Source: Phoenix dactylifera | Lineage: Eukaryota; Streptophyta; Magnoliopsida; Arecales; Arecaceae | Assembly (NCBI RefSeq): GCF_009389715.1 | Contig: NC_052395.1 | Coordinates: 17,896,229 to 17,960,228 of the forward strand | Length of the DNA: 64,000 nucleotides | Reading direction: 5' to 3' | In this document: piece by piece, positions 23,033 to 35,100 of the stretch | How positions within the stretch are numbered: the stretch's first letter is position 1 | How the letters are laid out: every line of letters starts with the position of its first letter | Translations under genes and position numbers: made by a program | Notes under the pieces: generated by a model | Told to the model about the DNA's origin: nothing | What the model saw: only the letters and a program-made list of their open reading frames with translations | Database searches by the model: none

Positions 23033-26000
23033 AACATATTAATCATATATATTTTTTTAACGAAAAGGCCATTGTTCAGGGCAAAGGCGACTTTTGTGAA
23101 AAGCTAAGGGTATTTTGGTCATTGTGCAAGTCGTTGCCGCCGTGGAAAGTTGTCTTTACTCTTTTTCCCTGCAGCTTTATTCTACCAACCTTTTCTTTAT
23201 TCATCGGAAACTAATCGTCTTTAGGGAAAGATATTGAAGGCCTTCTTTTTAAAAAAAAAATTATGTAAATCTCAGTAGATACGCTTACTGATCTACTCCT
23301 CGTCTTTTCTTTTATTCGTTTGAGAGATTCTCATACCAAACTAGGAAGCTATATATATATATATCGCATTATATGGGAGACCGTTTGATCTTGCACAGAT
23401 GGTTCTGATTAACCTAAAATGGCCGCGATGATCTCCTCTTGCAGGAATGTGAGGCCAAGTACGGGGAATTACGAGAGCGATACTCGGGATGCGAGTAAGT
23501 GTTTAATTATCTCTTTTATTATATATATATATATATATCCGTTGCCCTTATCTTCTTCGCTGTGAATGCCGTTACGGATTTCTAAATGTGGTATGAAAAA
23601 GTTTGGAAGAAGAAAGCGGTATGCGTGCATCCACCTGTCTCGGGGTTGTCGTTTCTGTACCAAATATAGCAAATTTGTTGTTTCAAAGAGGAACCCTAAG
23701 CTGTTTACCCCCACCAAAAAAAAAGAATCCCAAGCTCAAATCTTCTTTATTTATTTTAGATCTTTGAAAACCTTGAAAACTTATATAGAAAAACGAAATG
23801 CTTTCTTGAAACCTTATATAGGATAGGAAAAGCTGGGCTAAAGTTGAAATGGCGAAATGCGGAGGCGGATGCGGATGCAAGAACGAGTTCGTAGTGCTTT
23901 GAGATCTGTGAGGGGCTTGATTGTGAAAGAAGACCCCAACCCTTGATATATTCCTTACGAACGGACCTTAAACCTTTTTAACTGGAAAACTTTCTCAAAA
24001 AAGAAATTCTAATCTACACAGCACAAACAAAGGAAGAAGGATTGTTTAACTTGTAACTCCTCAAAAAATGTCGATGTTTTACAACAATTTTTCGACGTGT
24101 ATGTTTGACTGTAATATACAATTTGAGTTGGTATTTCATTGGACGAACATTTTAGTGCATCATGCTAGATTTTGTAGCATACAGTTGGAAGGTCAGTGAA
24201 TTCATGGGCAAATTTGATATGTTTAAATTGCAACATTCAATTACATTATCGACAACCAAAGATGGACTTAGTTACATTATTAACGCAATGATGAAAAACA
24301 AAAATATTTTGGATTTAAATAAATGAAGCAGACACTCGATGCTCTTGATAGCATTGTCCTGATTGGCCCAATCAAAGCTCTTTCAAGGAATTGCTATTTT
24401 AACCGGCGCATTACAGAGCGCCTCCCATGAGAGTTGCTCCTTTTGCAAGTCATTGGTACCTATCATTGCTTATAGACGAAGAAAGTCAATGAACAATATA
24501 GGTGCTAGTAAGGTTTGGTGTTAAAAGTCTTAATATTGCTAAGAATAGAAGCTACCGTACAAAATCATTGATATCATTGATGCTCTATTTGAAAAGAGCT
24601 TCCCTCCTATCAATCTTTATTGGTTATATGTGTAACAACTCAGAACTTCACTCAAAATGGCTAGCCGAAAGGTATTATTTGGGATGCTTGATCCTTTATA
24701 AGTATTCAAGATCTACCCATCGAATAATCGATGTGGGATTAAACACACGCCCGCACGGGTCCTCACAACATGTAACTTTAATGTTCAGACAGATGAATCT
24801 GTATCCTGAGAGCGGTTCTGTTTATCCTTTTCATTGTCTTCTTGGAATTTCTATTTTAATCTTTGTCCCATCATGCACGTCGAAACACGTTTTTTTTATA
24901 TGTAATATCCATTTATTTAACTCATTTAATTCCAATAAACCTATAGACCAATCCTCAATGAGTATCTTATTTTCATGCACAAGGAATCTAACTTTCCAAA
25001 AAGGATGAATAAGTGGCACATGTTATTTTGATTTTATTTAATACATAGTGATTAAAAAATAAAATATCTCTTGTAAAGCAGAAGTGTACATTAAAGTGTT
25101 GGTTTTAGGTTAGTTTTCTAAACTGCAATAATCAAATGAACACAAATAGGACAAGACAACAAACCAGCATTAACAGAAGGATATAGAAGCGAAACAAGAA
25201 GACTCATCTTATTGTAGTTGCTTTTGATAGTCTGAAACAAAAACCTGGAAAAGTGAAGAGTTTCAACATAAGTACAGGAAGTATGCTCTGAGCTTCAATA
25301 TAATGGAGGCTGTAGTTAAATTCCTATTTGAGAAAATTTTTTTTTTATGCTTATCTATGGATATTGTAATTCCCTTGTACTACATACATGAGACATGAAA
25401 AGGCCCTGTAATAGAAGTGCATATTTTTAAGTTTAATATGTGGACAACTAGATGATAAGGAATTTCATAAGCATTGTAAAAAACTCACTGGATTCTTCAC
25501 ATGATTTAGATTGTTCATCCAAAGGGATCGTTTTGTAGAGTTTAGCTTCATAATTGGGAATATTCACATATTTCCAGGAAACAGATAGTGATCACAAGTT
25601 CTTGCTTCTTTTCAAAACTTTTGCTGCCAAAACTTTTCAACTTTATTTTAATGTCTTCATATTTTTTCGTTTCATTTTTCAGTGCGTGGTTTGAAGAACT
25701 ACGGAAGCGGAGAGTTGCTGAACTAAAACAAGAGTTGGAAAAATCGGAAGACTCTATCGGGTTGGTATTGAGTTCTTATTTGTGTGAACCTATGAAGGTT
25801 TCTGCCATCAGATGCTTGCAAGCCTTAATATATGCCTTTGTAGCTATATATTGCCTATTCATATGTCTAAATCTAGCAATTTCTGTGGCTCATCTTTATA
25901 ATGAAGGAGCTGATGCATTACTGTTTCTTATTAATGATGTTGCAATCTAATTGCATATATTGGAAACACTCAGTTGGAATTAGGAGCACGGTTGCAATAA

Positions 26001-27836
26001 GCTGTATTCTGTGGCTGTCAAAGATATGTACCTGTGGTCTGATATTTCAGTTTAATTAGATGATTTGGTTCTTGGGATCTTTAATGCAATAAGACCCAGA
26101 GATGATTAGAGATAGGAAAAGTAAAATGGAAGAAACTATGTTCCAACAGTTAAATGATATCATTTAATGATGGATACATCTATAGATATTTTTGCTTGTT
26201 TCTCTTTTGAATATTTTTGTTTTATAGTTGTGCTTAAAATCTTTTCTTTTAAAAAAGCTTCTAAAACTTCTATTAGTAAGTAGCATATAACTGCAATTCC
26301 TTATTGGATTTGATGGCATTAGCTATCTACCTTGGCCTATGGGTGCTTTTATTCTTTATTGTACAACAGCATGTGAGATGTTTTCACTTATGGCTTTGAT
26401 CTGGAACAGATACTGGGATTTTAGAGAATGTATTCTTTGGGCAATTTTAAACATGTTTTTTAAGAATTTTTTTATAGTCTAGACTCTAGTGCTTAATTGG
26501 TTTTTTTTTAATAAAAAAATTGAAATAGGTCTTTGCAATCCAAGCTCGAGAGCCTTAGTGCGGAGAGACAAAGCGACTGTAATTTTGAATATGATAGCCG
26601 CCGGATGGAGTCACCCTCTCCCACTGAAAATGCTGGTGATATTGATTCTTCCAGCAAGGATATATCCAAAGATGGATCATCTGCTGGTAGTTTTACTCTT
26701 GAGACCGGCGGAAATTGGTCGTCAGGATGCCAGATCTTAGCTTCAGTTTCATCTCAAGAGAATGATTTGAAGATGGAATTGTCTGCGGACTCTGGAAAGG
26801 ACAAAGCTGGGATCAGAAACTTTGAGAGTGGCCTTGGAATCGTAAAAAAGAAAAGGGGAAAGAGGAAGAGAAGGGATTGTACTATTGTCAAAGAAGTGAG
26901 TATGGGGTATAGTGAGACAGTGAGTTCGGCTGCATGCATAGATAGAGAAGGGTCATCTGAAGGTTTTAAGCAGGATGTTCTACCCTTACATGAGGAGTCC
27001 GGTGCCTGTGCAGGAGGTGAAAATACAAATGTTGATCTCGCAGGCATTATGAATTCAATTATGGAGCACAAGGATGTTTCGATCTTTCACTGCCGACTTG
27101 AAAGCCAGGTAAGGTGGCAAGGATATATAAAGCTCATTTTAGTACTTTAACACCAGAAATTATCAGGTTATATACATACATACATGCAAGATTTCATGCG
27201 AGTAGTATTTTCTGCCATCATACTTGCAATAGCTGTTTTATAGTTCTATGACCACTCCAGAAACCTTCATGTCTTGTTACTAATATCTACTTTTTAATTT
27301 TTTAATTTTTACAGAAGAGAGCCAGATACAAGAAGATGATCCGCCAACATGCTGATTTCCAGACCATAATCTCAAGGATCAGCAATGGATCAATCTCTTC
27401 AGCCAAGGAGCTCTATAGAGACTTGCTACTGCTCTCAAATAATGCCCTTGTCTTCTATCGAAAGGACTCACTGGAGTACAGATCTGCGCTCACCCTTCGA
27501 GATCTTGTGAGCGAATCACTACAAAAGAGTGCTGAATATCTTTCTCAGGCATCTGGGGATCATGGTGTCACACGTTCTCTTGTTTTGGGCAAATCAAAAA
27601 AACTTCGAAGCATGCAACCTTGCAATCGCAGCACCAAGAGGAATTCGGTGGTTTCTGGTGAAAGCGCTGGAACTCCAATAATGGAGAATGTCAAGAAAGA
27701 ATCTTATGTGGAAGAACCAGATGGGACTCTGGCTCAGAAGAGAAGTATCGGGCCACCAGTGAAGGGTAGCCAAAGAAGTGGCAGGAGACGACAGGAGAGC
27801 TCTAACAAAGGAAGGAAAAGAGCTCGAAAAAGGTGA
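22546..27836 (+). CDS. MYB/SANT-like and bromodomain-containing nuclear protein
   Basis: Five exons: 22546-22686, 23445-23494, 25683-25760, 26529-27108, 27315-27836; 1371 nt, 456 aa. The N-terminus (residues 1-60, with WGTWEELVLGGAVLRHG) is a SANT/MYB-like helical domain. A charged coiled-coil segment follows (about 65-105), then an acidic Ser-rich linker with a basic patch VKKKRGKRKRRD that could be a nuclear localisation signal. The bromodomain covers about 255-345 (MNSIMEHKD through QHADFQTIISRI, AKELYRDLLLLSNNALVFY). The tail is basic and ends RKRARKR. It resembles the plant family annotated as DNA-binding bromodomain-containing proteins, presumed chromatin regulators; no target is known to me. 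At the position where canonical bromodomains have the acetyl-lysine-binding Asn (YN), this protein reads Y331-R332. The first exon is GC-rich compared with the rest, as in many monocot genes. Confidence 0.88.
22965..23027. repeat. (AT)n microsatellite in intron 1 of the bromodomain gene
   Basis: About 31 AT dinucleotides without interruption. Shorter AT runs occur in the same gene near 23350-23364 (intron 1) and 23520-23538 (intron 2). Length is likely to vary between individuals and is prone to sequencing error. Confidence 0.9.
24629..24775. repeat. Possible dispersed-repeat fragment in intron 2 of the bromodomain gene
   Basis: A stretch running from TGTAACAACTCAGAACTTC through GCTAGCCGAAAGGTA to GATGTGGGATTAAACACACG has the look of a dispersed plant repeat, often LTR-derived. 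I see no second copy in this window and no boundaries, so the call rests on recall of similar sequence only. Confidence 0.3.
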
Positions 27837-28436
27837 TATTGTTATGGGCAGGATATTTTTGGTTTTCTTGGTTCCCTCAAAGGGATTTTCTGAAGTATAC
27901 CTTTTAAATTTACTGTCAAAGGGTTTGCTAGTTTCTTTGGCTCTTCTGGATCTAGCTGGCAAGTTGTATAGTCTAACCATATGATGAAGAAGAAACTGAT
28001 GGTTCTCTTGTTTACAAGGAAAGCTAATTAAAATATGTATGGTAATGCTTGTTCCCAAGATGTGATACAAGCTTTGCCTTTTCAGTTAAAACTTTCTGAT
28101 TTATCTTTCCTCAAAAGATGTAACTGATCCATGGTTGTGTTGTTGTGCATCCGTGCAACGTTTCTCAAGTATGCAGATGGCGGGTCATGGGCACACATAT
28201 TACTACTTAAGTTTGCTAATGATTTTTTTTTTTCTTTCTTTTCTGGAAGGAAGTTTGTCAATGCTTAATTTCTTACATTTTGATGTTGATAGTGTAACCA
28301 CACTTGGATAAAAAAAACATCTCAGGAAAATATTGGTTCTACTGGAAGCTCTCCATTTGATTCTCGTTGCTCGGTGAAGTCCTGATGTTGGCAGATTGCT
28401 GCAGATTCTTTTCTGGACTTGCAATAAAACAGGGTT

Positions 28437-28600
28437 AGAGTGACATATAACCATGTCCCATATCTAAGCTCATGAAAAAAGAAGGAAGTTGGTGACGTAT
28501 AACCATGTCCCATATCTAAACTCATGAAAAAGGAGGAAGTTGGTGACATATAACCATGCATGTCCCATATCTAAACTCATGAAAAAGGAGAAAGTTGGTG
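28437..28600. repeat. Tandem array, three units of about 58 bp
   Basis: Three near-identical units contain GTGACATATAACCATG, TCCCATATCTAAACTCATG and AAAAAGGAGGAAGTTGGTG. The third unit carries a 4-base insertion (CATG doubled). The units differ by only a few bases, which suggests recent duplication. Confidence 0.88.
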
Positions 28601-28670
28601 TTGCATTACTTGGATGATGGTTGGGTTTTTGTCCTTCATGTTTTTTTTTAGTTCTGAAAGCTATAAGGAT

Positions 28671-29195
28671 GTGGCACGTTGATTGTATTCATAAAAACCA
28701 TTGCAGGGTCCACATATGATCTGTTAAGTCATCATTTATGTTCTTTAATGAAGCTTTGGTAGATATCGGAGAAGAGAGGATACATAATGCTAGAACGGGG
28801 AAGAGATGTGGTTTACATAAACTTGGCATGCCCACGGTTTACATAAACTTGGCATGCCCACAGGCACGTCGAATGTATTCAGGAAAACCATTTCAGTATC
28901 CATATGATCCATAAGTGATCATCCATGTTCTTTAATGAAGTTTTGGTGGATATCAAAGAAGAGAGGATATATAGTGCTAGAAAGGGGAAGAGAGAGGTGC
29001 TTTACTTAAACTTGGCATGCCTGCAGGCACATTGTCTATATTCAGTAAAATCATTTCAATATCTATATGATCTATAAGTTATCATCCACGTTCTTTAATG
29101 GAGCTTTGGTAGATATTGGAGTAGAGAGGATATATGATATGGTGCAAGAAATGGAAAGAGATATGCTTTACTTAAACTTGGTGTGCTCACAAAAC
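28671..29195. repeat. Tandem array, three units of about 165-190 bp
   Basis: Units begin near 28673, 28864 and 29027 with GCACGTTG, GCACGTCG and GCACATTG. Each runs through CATATGATC, TTCTTTAATG, TTTGGTAGATAT, AGAGAGGATA, a GGGAAGAGA-like block and ACTTGGCATGCC. The first unit is longer because its last part (GTTTACATAAACTTGGCATG) is itself doubled. The units are more diverged than those of the array just upstream. Confidence 0.85.
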
Positions 29196-29246
29196 TTGTG
29201 CATGCCAAAGAAGAGTTTTGTTTTACTAACGACCACATTAATGCAG

Positions 29247-29600
29247 TTTTTTTTTGCTAGATTGGTTGCTTTATAAAACCATTGTATGAATCCAACCGCG
29301 TGCATCAGTCAATAGAATATCTCGGAATTGGCTCGATACCATATATCCTGCCACGTGTGATGCTACCCAATCAGCCACCTTATTAGCCTCCCAAAAGATG
29401 TGTCTAACAATGCATAAAATAATGCTCAATTAAAAGTTTCCAAATTTTTATCATCAGAAGATGATTAGATCTCTAACTTTATAAATATGTAGTAGTCTAA
29501 GAAATGACAATCTTCGAGTCCCCTCTAATTGAATATGATCCGCCATAAAACAACAATAGCATAGAGAACCCTTATGCCTCTAGATATTGGTGGGGAGATA
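29247..29600 (-). mobile_element. 3' fragment of an L1-type LINE with a decayed RNase H region
   Basis: Read on the - strand, 29334-29410 encodes HIFWEANKVADWVASHVAG, matching the end of the RNase H domain of plant LINEs (family pattern H.FREAN..AD). Upstream on that strand, near 29500-29540, is RGDSKIVIS, resembling the EGDS motif of the same domain, followed by stops. Downstream is an A-run (T-run at 29247-29255 on the + strand) that could be the poly(A) tail. It is 5'-truncated and non-coding. Confidence 0.6.
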
Positions 29601-30040
29601 TTCTTCCCAAAAAAAAAAAGAACCAAACCAGATCTAAGATTCAAATTGCTGGATCCGCACCGATTAGTCAATGTCTCTGTTTGACCTCACATCAACGTAA
29701 GGTTAATATTTCTCCCATGTATGACATGCGGGACCCACTTCCCTCCGCGGCTGCAAGAATCCAAGCGATTCCACCACCCTCTGTAATCGTGTCGGCCGCT
29801 GAACAATTTTATTTTTTTTTTCTTCTTTGAATCAAAATTACATACCTAGCGAGTGCCAAAATTTCAGTACTAGTATCAAAAAAACGTGTTTGAAATGCCA
29901 ACTGGCATCCCGAAAAGGGTAGGAACAATCAGTTCACGAATTATTTTTTAATGCATCAATTTGAAACCAACGGAAAAAAAGATATTTACAGCAATTATTA
30001 AGAAAAGGTAACAATGTCCGATCCGATGTATCGGGCGGCC

Positions 30041-30865
30041 GATGTTTCAGGATCTATCAGCACGTATTCTTAAGTGGCCGAGATCTCGATGCGGGGCCCA
30101 CGGTGTCAGAGGTAACAAAAAGGGCTTTAAAATAATCTGCCGAGCGCCACCCGTCCGCAGCGCGAGCTCTTGCAGCGCGCTCTCGGGAGACATCTTTAAA
30201 CCCAAGAGAAGCAAACCAAGAAAAAAAAAAAAACCAAGAAATCAAGGGGAAAAAAAAACCCTCCTTCCTCCTTTCTCTCTCTTGGAGCGTCGAAGGTGTC
30301 GCCTGACCGCTGGGATCCGTCGGAGATCGGGAGCCGTTGGCCGGGGATAGCAGCTCGTACGGCTGGAGGATGACGCGCATCGCCGGATTTCCGCCGTAGC
30401 TCCTCGAATCTCTTGTCGCGAGCTCAAGTTTCAACTATTCCGCCTGTTTTTATTTTTAACTTTTATTTTTAGGTAATTTCCGGATTTTTTTAGGATCTAT
30501 TTTGGCTGAGTTTGAGCCCTATTAAGAGATTTTAGGTTGTTCTTGGTCTCATGGGGTTCGCATCGTTTGGTCTTTCTAAGTCGGGTAGCTATTCGAGAAT
30601 GACGGTCATGGTTAGCAATTCCCCCTTTTTTGTTATTTCGACCAGAATAGAGATTGTGGGTATTTGTTAGCCGAGATAGGCTGGAAAGGACGCGGAACTG
30701 TTGGAAAGATTCGGTTTTGGTCGACAAAATCTAAATTCGGTTTTAGTCTTAGCGAAAGCACGCAGCTGGAACTTTTTGTTTGTGGATTTTATTCGCATAC
30801 TGAGAGCAAAATATAATGTTTGGGATTCTACCACCACGATATTGTCAAGTCTTCCTTTTCAAAGA

Positions 30866-30919
<54 letters not shown>

Positions 30920-31946
30920 TCAATTTATTTTAATGTATGTTTCTTTTACTACCTTTTACAGATGCGGATTCGATTTTTTTTTCTTTGGTTAGGAAGAATT
31001 GGGTTCTTTTATTTGCGTCATAAGTCCAATATGATGTTTGATGTATTCATATTAACGGGTTTGGAGACGTTGTTAAAATCCGTTTCTTTAATTCCCGTTT
31101 TTGTTTGTTTCCGTGGAGAGAAGTACAGATTTGTTAACAGATTCGTTGCTTCAAATGGATGCCGAAATTGCCAGGAGAACCGGAAACGAAACAAGTGGCG
31201 TTGTGTTTATAGAAAGTGGTCCTTTTGTCAGTGGAGGCCGGTAGTTCTATTCAACAGTTGGCCTTTCCCTGTAGTTCCTTAGTAAACCGGAAGTACTTTG
31301 GATTTTATTTCTCTATTAGTGACTGGTGTTTTCTCTTGGCACCTAATGTTGAAGATGACCGTTTCGTTTCTTTTCCTTTTCTCTCATATGTTTTCCTGAT
31401 GGACACTCTTCACAATTCCGAGCATGAGCTATCAGTTCTTTTTGCTGTACTAGTTTAGTTTCCATGCTTCTCGCATCATTATTAAGTGTCATAATAGTAA
31501 TCTTTATCTCATCATGTTTGATCGTTATTTAGTTATATTCAAATTTTTGGCAATATATATTTGCCAGTTTGAGGGGATTGCACCTATTTCAACTTCCACG
31601 CAAGGCATGTTTCATGCTCATTGGATTTGGATTTGATTTCTAATTGATGGTTCTTCTTGTCAGGATGGCATAAACTAACTGAATGGAATTAATTATTTAT
31701 TTTCACCCAATGTTCTCTTATAAATATTTGTCATGTTGCATCAGACTATTTTCTCAAGAACAAATATCAACTGCTGATTTTTTATCCGGCATCGTTTTGC
31801 CTTTTGAAGGCTGCGGCATATGATGGATTTATAAGAACCTTATGGGATAAGGTTAGTTTCTAAATCATGTCAATGTGAAAGCATAACCATCAGCCATAGG
31901 TTTGATATAGGGTATCAAAGACTTAATCTTACACTGCTAAATCCAG
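30041..31946 (+). other. Probable 5' leader region and leader intron of the DUF707 gene
   Basis: A CT-rich block (about 30258-30282) and GC-rich sequence at 30300-30420 look like a plant promoter/leader. A usable donor (TTTTTAG then GTAATT) begins at 30473 and the acceptor AAATCCAG ends at 31946, giving a leader intron of about 1.5 kb. Other donors are possible. The open frame 30701-31282 runs through an AT repeat and is not coding. Confidence 0.4.
30868..30918. repeat. (AT)n microsatellite in the DUF707 leader intron
   Basis: About 25 uninterrupted AT dinucleotides. It falls in the 5'-most intron, as does the longer one in the neighbouring bromodomain gene. Confidence 0.9.
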
Positions 31947-31949
31947 GAA

Positions 31950-32135
31950 ATGCCAGTGGAAGATGAAACAGAAACTATACCTCTCAGTTCTGTCTGTAGT
32001 TATGTTATGCATCTTCTATACGACAACAAATTTTCAATATCAACAGACCGAGGTATTTTTTGTGAATATTTTTTTCCTCCTTTTTGTATATTTTTATTTG
32101 GTTGCTGAATATATTTTGTTAAATGTGCAGTTTGA
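31950..32135 (+). promoter_or_regulatory. Upstream ORF overlapping the DUF707 start codon
   Basis: If the leader is spliced at 31946/31947, the first ATG in this exon is at 31950, 13 bases before the main ATG and in another frame. Its frame runs 35 codons across the 32052/32131 splice and stops at TGA 32133-32135. Only the main frame gives a protein resembling the DUF707 family, so this would be a regulatory uORF that limits initiation at 31963. It depends on the predicted leader exon. Confidence 0.4.
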
Positions 32136-35100
32136 AGCAAGATCACACCCTTTTGATTCTGATTTACTGACGGTATCAGCAGTTCCTTACCATTTTAAAT
32201 TCACTGCTCTCTTTATAGGAAAGAGCAGGCAATGACACTTTGGTCATGGTCTCTGTTAACTCATGTTTTTTCATTCTTAAATATCTGGGCATGCCATAAA
32301 TGCAAATTAATGCTCACTTAAGCTATCCGAATTTACATTCACAGACATACAAATATATGTTGTGTATCATAAAGCTGCACTCTTTTGAAAATTTAATTGT
32401 CTTGCAAACCAAACACTTAATTACTAAATATACTATATTTCTCTAATCCAGGAATCTGACATGACTACCTCAAGAATTGGTTACTTACCCCGTGGCATAG
32501 TGCACTCAAATTCTGACATGGAATTAAAGCCTCTGTGGGTCACAAAAAATTCAGGGAGCAAGGTTAGTACTGGCTGCAAAGATGCATTGCTCTGCGATTC
32601 TGTCCACCTTTCTGCCTGTTCCTAATTCCATTTGTTATTTCTTTAGTCTTAAGGATCATTTAGTTTATTGGCCTCTCTGATTTACAAATCATTATGTATC
32701 CTCTAGTTAAGGTTGTTGATTTAAAGCAGCAATGCAATAAAGGAAATTAATTATTCCTACCCAGCTATCTGCTGTTGGCCATAAAAACTGCTTTGCTCCT
32801 GCAAGGGGATTGTCTTCATCATGTGGAGCATTTTGAGACATCTCTATCACTTTTAGACCTCCAATTAAAGGACATCCTTAAACTCTAGGTGATGCTCATT
32901 TTTCACCTTGTGATACCAAATGTTGTGGTTGAAATCTGGCCTGAGGGTGACCACGTCGGAGGAGTCAGAGGAGCTACTGGGCGGGCCGGAGAAAGGATAC
33001 CACCTTCCGTGTGCCGGCATACCTGCACAAAGCCTCACCGGTGGATTCCGGTGAGGGCCCTCTGATGCTTAAGTTAGAGTGGATCTTAGTTAGTTCAAAA
33101 GTCCTCAGGCGTTACCTGATGTGGGCTATTTATAGTCCCAGCAAAGTTGCCCAGGTGGCGGAGGTATGACCCATCCTCATTATGAGAGGAGATGATCTTG
33201 GCCAGGTGGCGTGCAGCCAGGGTTTGCTTGAGGTGCACGATGTGGGCCGTTCTTGTAAACGGCATGGCATTGACAGAGGTGGCAGGGTATGGCACTTGGT
33301 AGCAAGGCATGGCCTCTGGTCGACAGGTCATGGAGTGGCCAGCAAGCAAAACATGACGCGATGAGGTTGCAATGTACGACCACGTGTGCGGGCATAGGCG
33401 CGCGTGGGTGCGCAAATGGATGCGGTCGTGGATGAGGTCGGGCTCGCTTGGAGGCCGCAGCATATACTTGGCGAAGTCAGCTTGGTGAGCATTGAGGTCA
33501 GGCCGACTTGGGGGCCGCGACATGTTTGGTGAGGTCGGCTGGCGGACTCTGAGGTCGGCCTAGTCTCCTCGGCTCTTAGTTGACTTTGCAGGGGACCCCC
33601 ACTTAGATTGGAGCGCAATTACTTGCGGTCGATGGGGTCGTCGTAGATACCTGGTGCCCCGAGCTCGGGTCGGGGCGCGTCGTCGAGGATACTTGGTGCC
33701 TCGAGCTTGGGTTGGGGTGCATCGTCGAAGATACTTGCGAACGGTCGACGGAGCTTCTTGGATTCTTGGTTGACACTGCAGGGCGCCCCGAGCTTAGGCC
33801 GGGGACGTCATCGTGGATGCCTGCGGCCGACGGAGCCTCTTCAGCTCTTGGTCGGCACTGTAGGGCGCCCTGAGCTTAAGCTCGGGACGTCATTATGTCA
33901 TCAAAGAAGGTTAATGCAGGTCGTGGCAGCGACTTGATTTGTGGGAAGGGGCCGAGGTCAGCTTGGCCTTCGATGAGGTCCAAGATCTGGCCTGCTCGGC
34001 GCTAAGGTCTGCCTGGCCGGAATGGGGGGGGGGTCCCATGCTGGGTAGGACGATCCATTTTGCCCCCCGACTTCCGAGTCCGAGTTGTCTTTTGGCTCGG
34101 ACGAAGGAAGTAGTCGAACTGTCGATCGTCCTGTACTATAGCCCGATGCTCATGAAGATGTATGCGCCGAGCAGGGTACACTTCTTGTATTTTTAGGGCT
34201 GATGGCTTCAGGCCGAGCTTTCCGAGCTGAGCTTGGGTGGCTTGAGTTGCCACATCATCCCAAGCGGAAACGATTGAGGGAGCTCTTTAATGCATCACGT
34301 GCGCGCTCCCTTTCGAGGCATAGCCTACGGAAACGCGAGGAGCCAATCATTAATGTTCCGTCGGCTCGCCTGACAGAACGCGAGGAGCCAATGTCTCGTT
34401 AGCATTGCCTGGTGGAACGCGAGGAGCCAATTATTGATGCCTCGTCCCTCGAGGTGGCTACTATGATGGCTTTGGCGTTTAATGCCGCGATTCGGGAAGA
34501 TCCATTGGGGGAGCTTTCGAGACTGCCACGCGGCGAGGTCCGGCTGCTTGGCTGCCCGGGTTAGCCGATCAGAGCCATTGAAGTAGGCTATATAAGGCCT
34601 TGAGGAGGCCCTAGGGCTCCTATTCGACCTTTCTTGCTCTCGCCCTCCTTCTCGGCCACCATTGCTGTTGTTCCCGAGTTCTTCCTCGGGTGTTCTTGGA
34701 GCTTTCCGACGGATTTCGCGGCGGATTCCTCTCTTTTTTTAGTTATCTTCTCCGGCGAAATCTCGGGTAGGTGTTCTTTTCCTTCTCGGTCGCTTGGAGA
34801 GTTGTTCTTCTTCTTTTTCTCTTTTCCCTGATTTTCTGTAAGAAAGGCAATGGGATCGCCTACAAGAGCCTTTATGGTTAGCATAGGTTCATCTCAAACT
34901 CGGGCTTCTTCGGGTACGGAGGAGGTCGAGCTCGAGGTGGACCACAACTCGAGTGGAGTTGGCTCGAGTGTGATCGAAGAGGAGCTGGGCTTGATTCAGG
35001 CTCGGTTCATCTTCCCCAGGGAGTTCATTCTTGAGCTCTCGGGACCTGGGGGTCGGGTCACCGATCCTCCTAGAGGTCGGATCGGAGTATATGTAGAGAT

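Larger units (their letters stand above)
27837..30040. other. Intergenic region between the bromodomain and DUF707 genes
   Basis: Contains the bromodomain gene 3' UTR, two tandem arrays (28437-28600 and 28671-29195) and a LINE 3' fragment (about 29247-29600), listed separately. The remainder shows no gene. The overlapping small ORFs on the - strand near 28203-28561 are read through the tandem array. Confidence 0.6.

Noticed and set aside
24502..25008. 168-aa open frame on the + strand
   Set aside because: It sits in intron 2 of the bromodomain gene, spans a repeat-like fragment and resembles no known protein.
30701..31282. 193-aa open frame on the + strand
   Set aside because: It runs through a pure AT microsatellite coding for Ile-Tyr repeats and lies in the probable leader intron; no conserved domain.
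32905..32920. TTTGGTATCA (- strand) next to the left LTR, resembling a primer-binding site
   Set aside because: Gag orientation makes the left copy the 3' LTR, which should be followed by host DNA; the flanking target duplication supports this, and the match ends after TGGTATCA. It remains a slight hint that another element could be involved.
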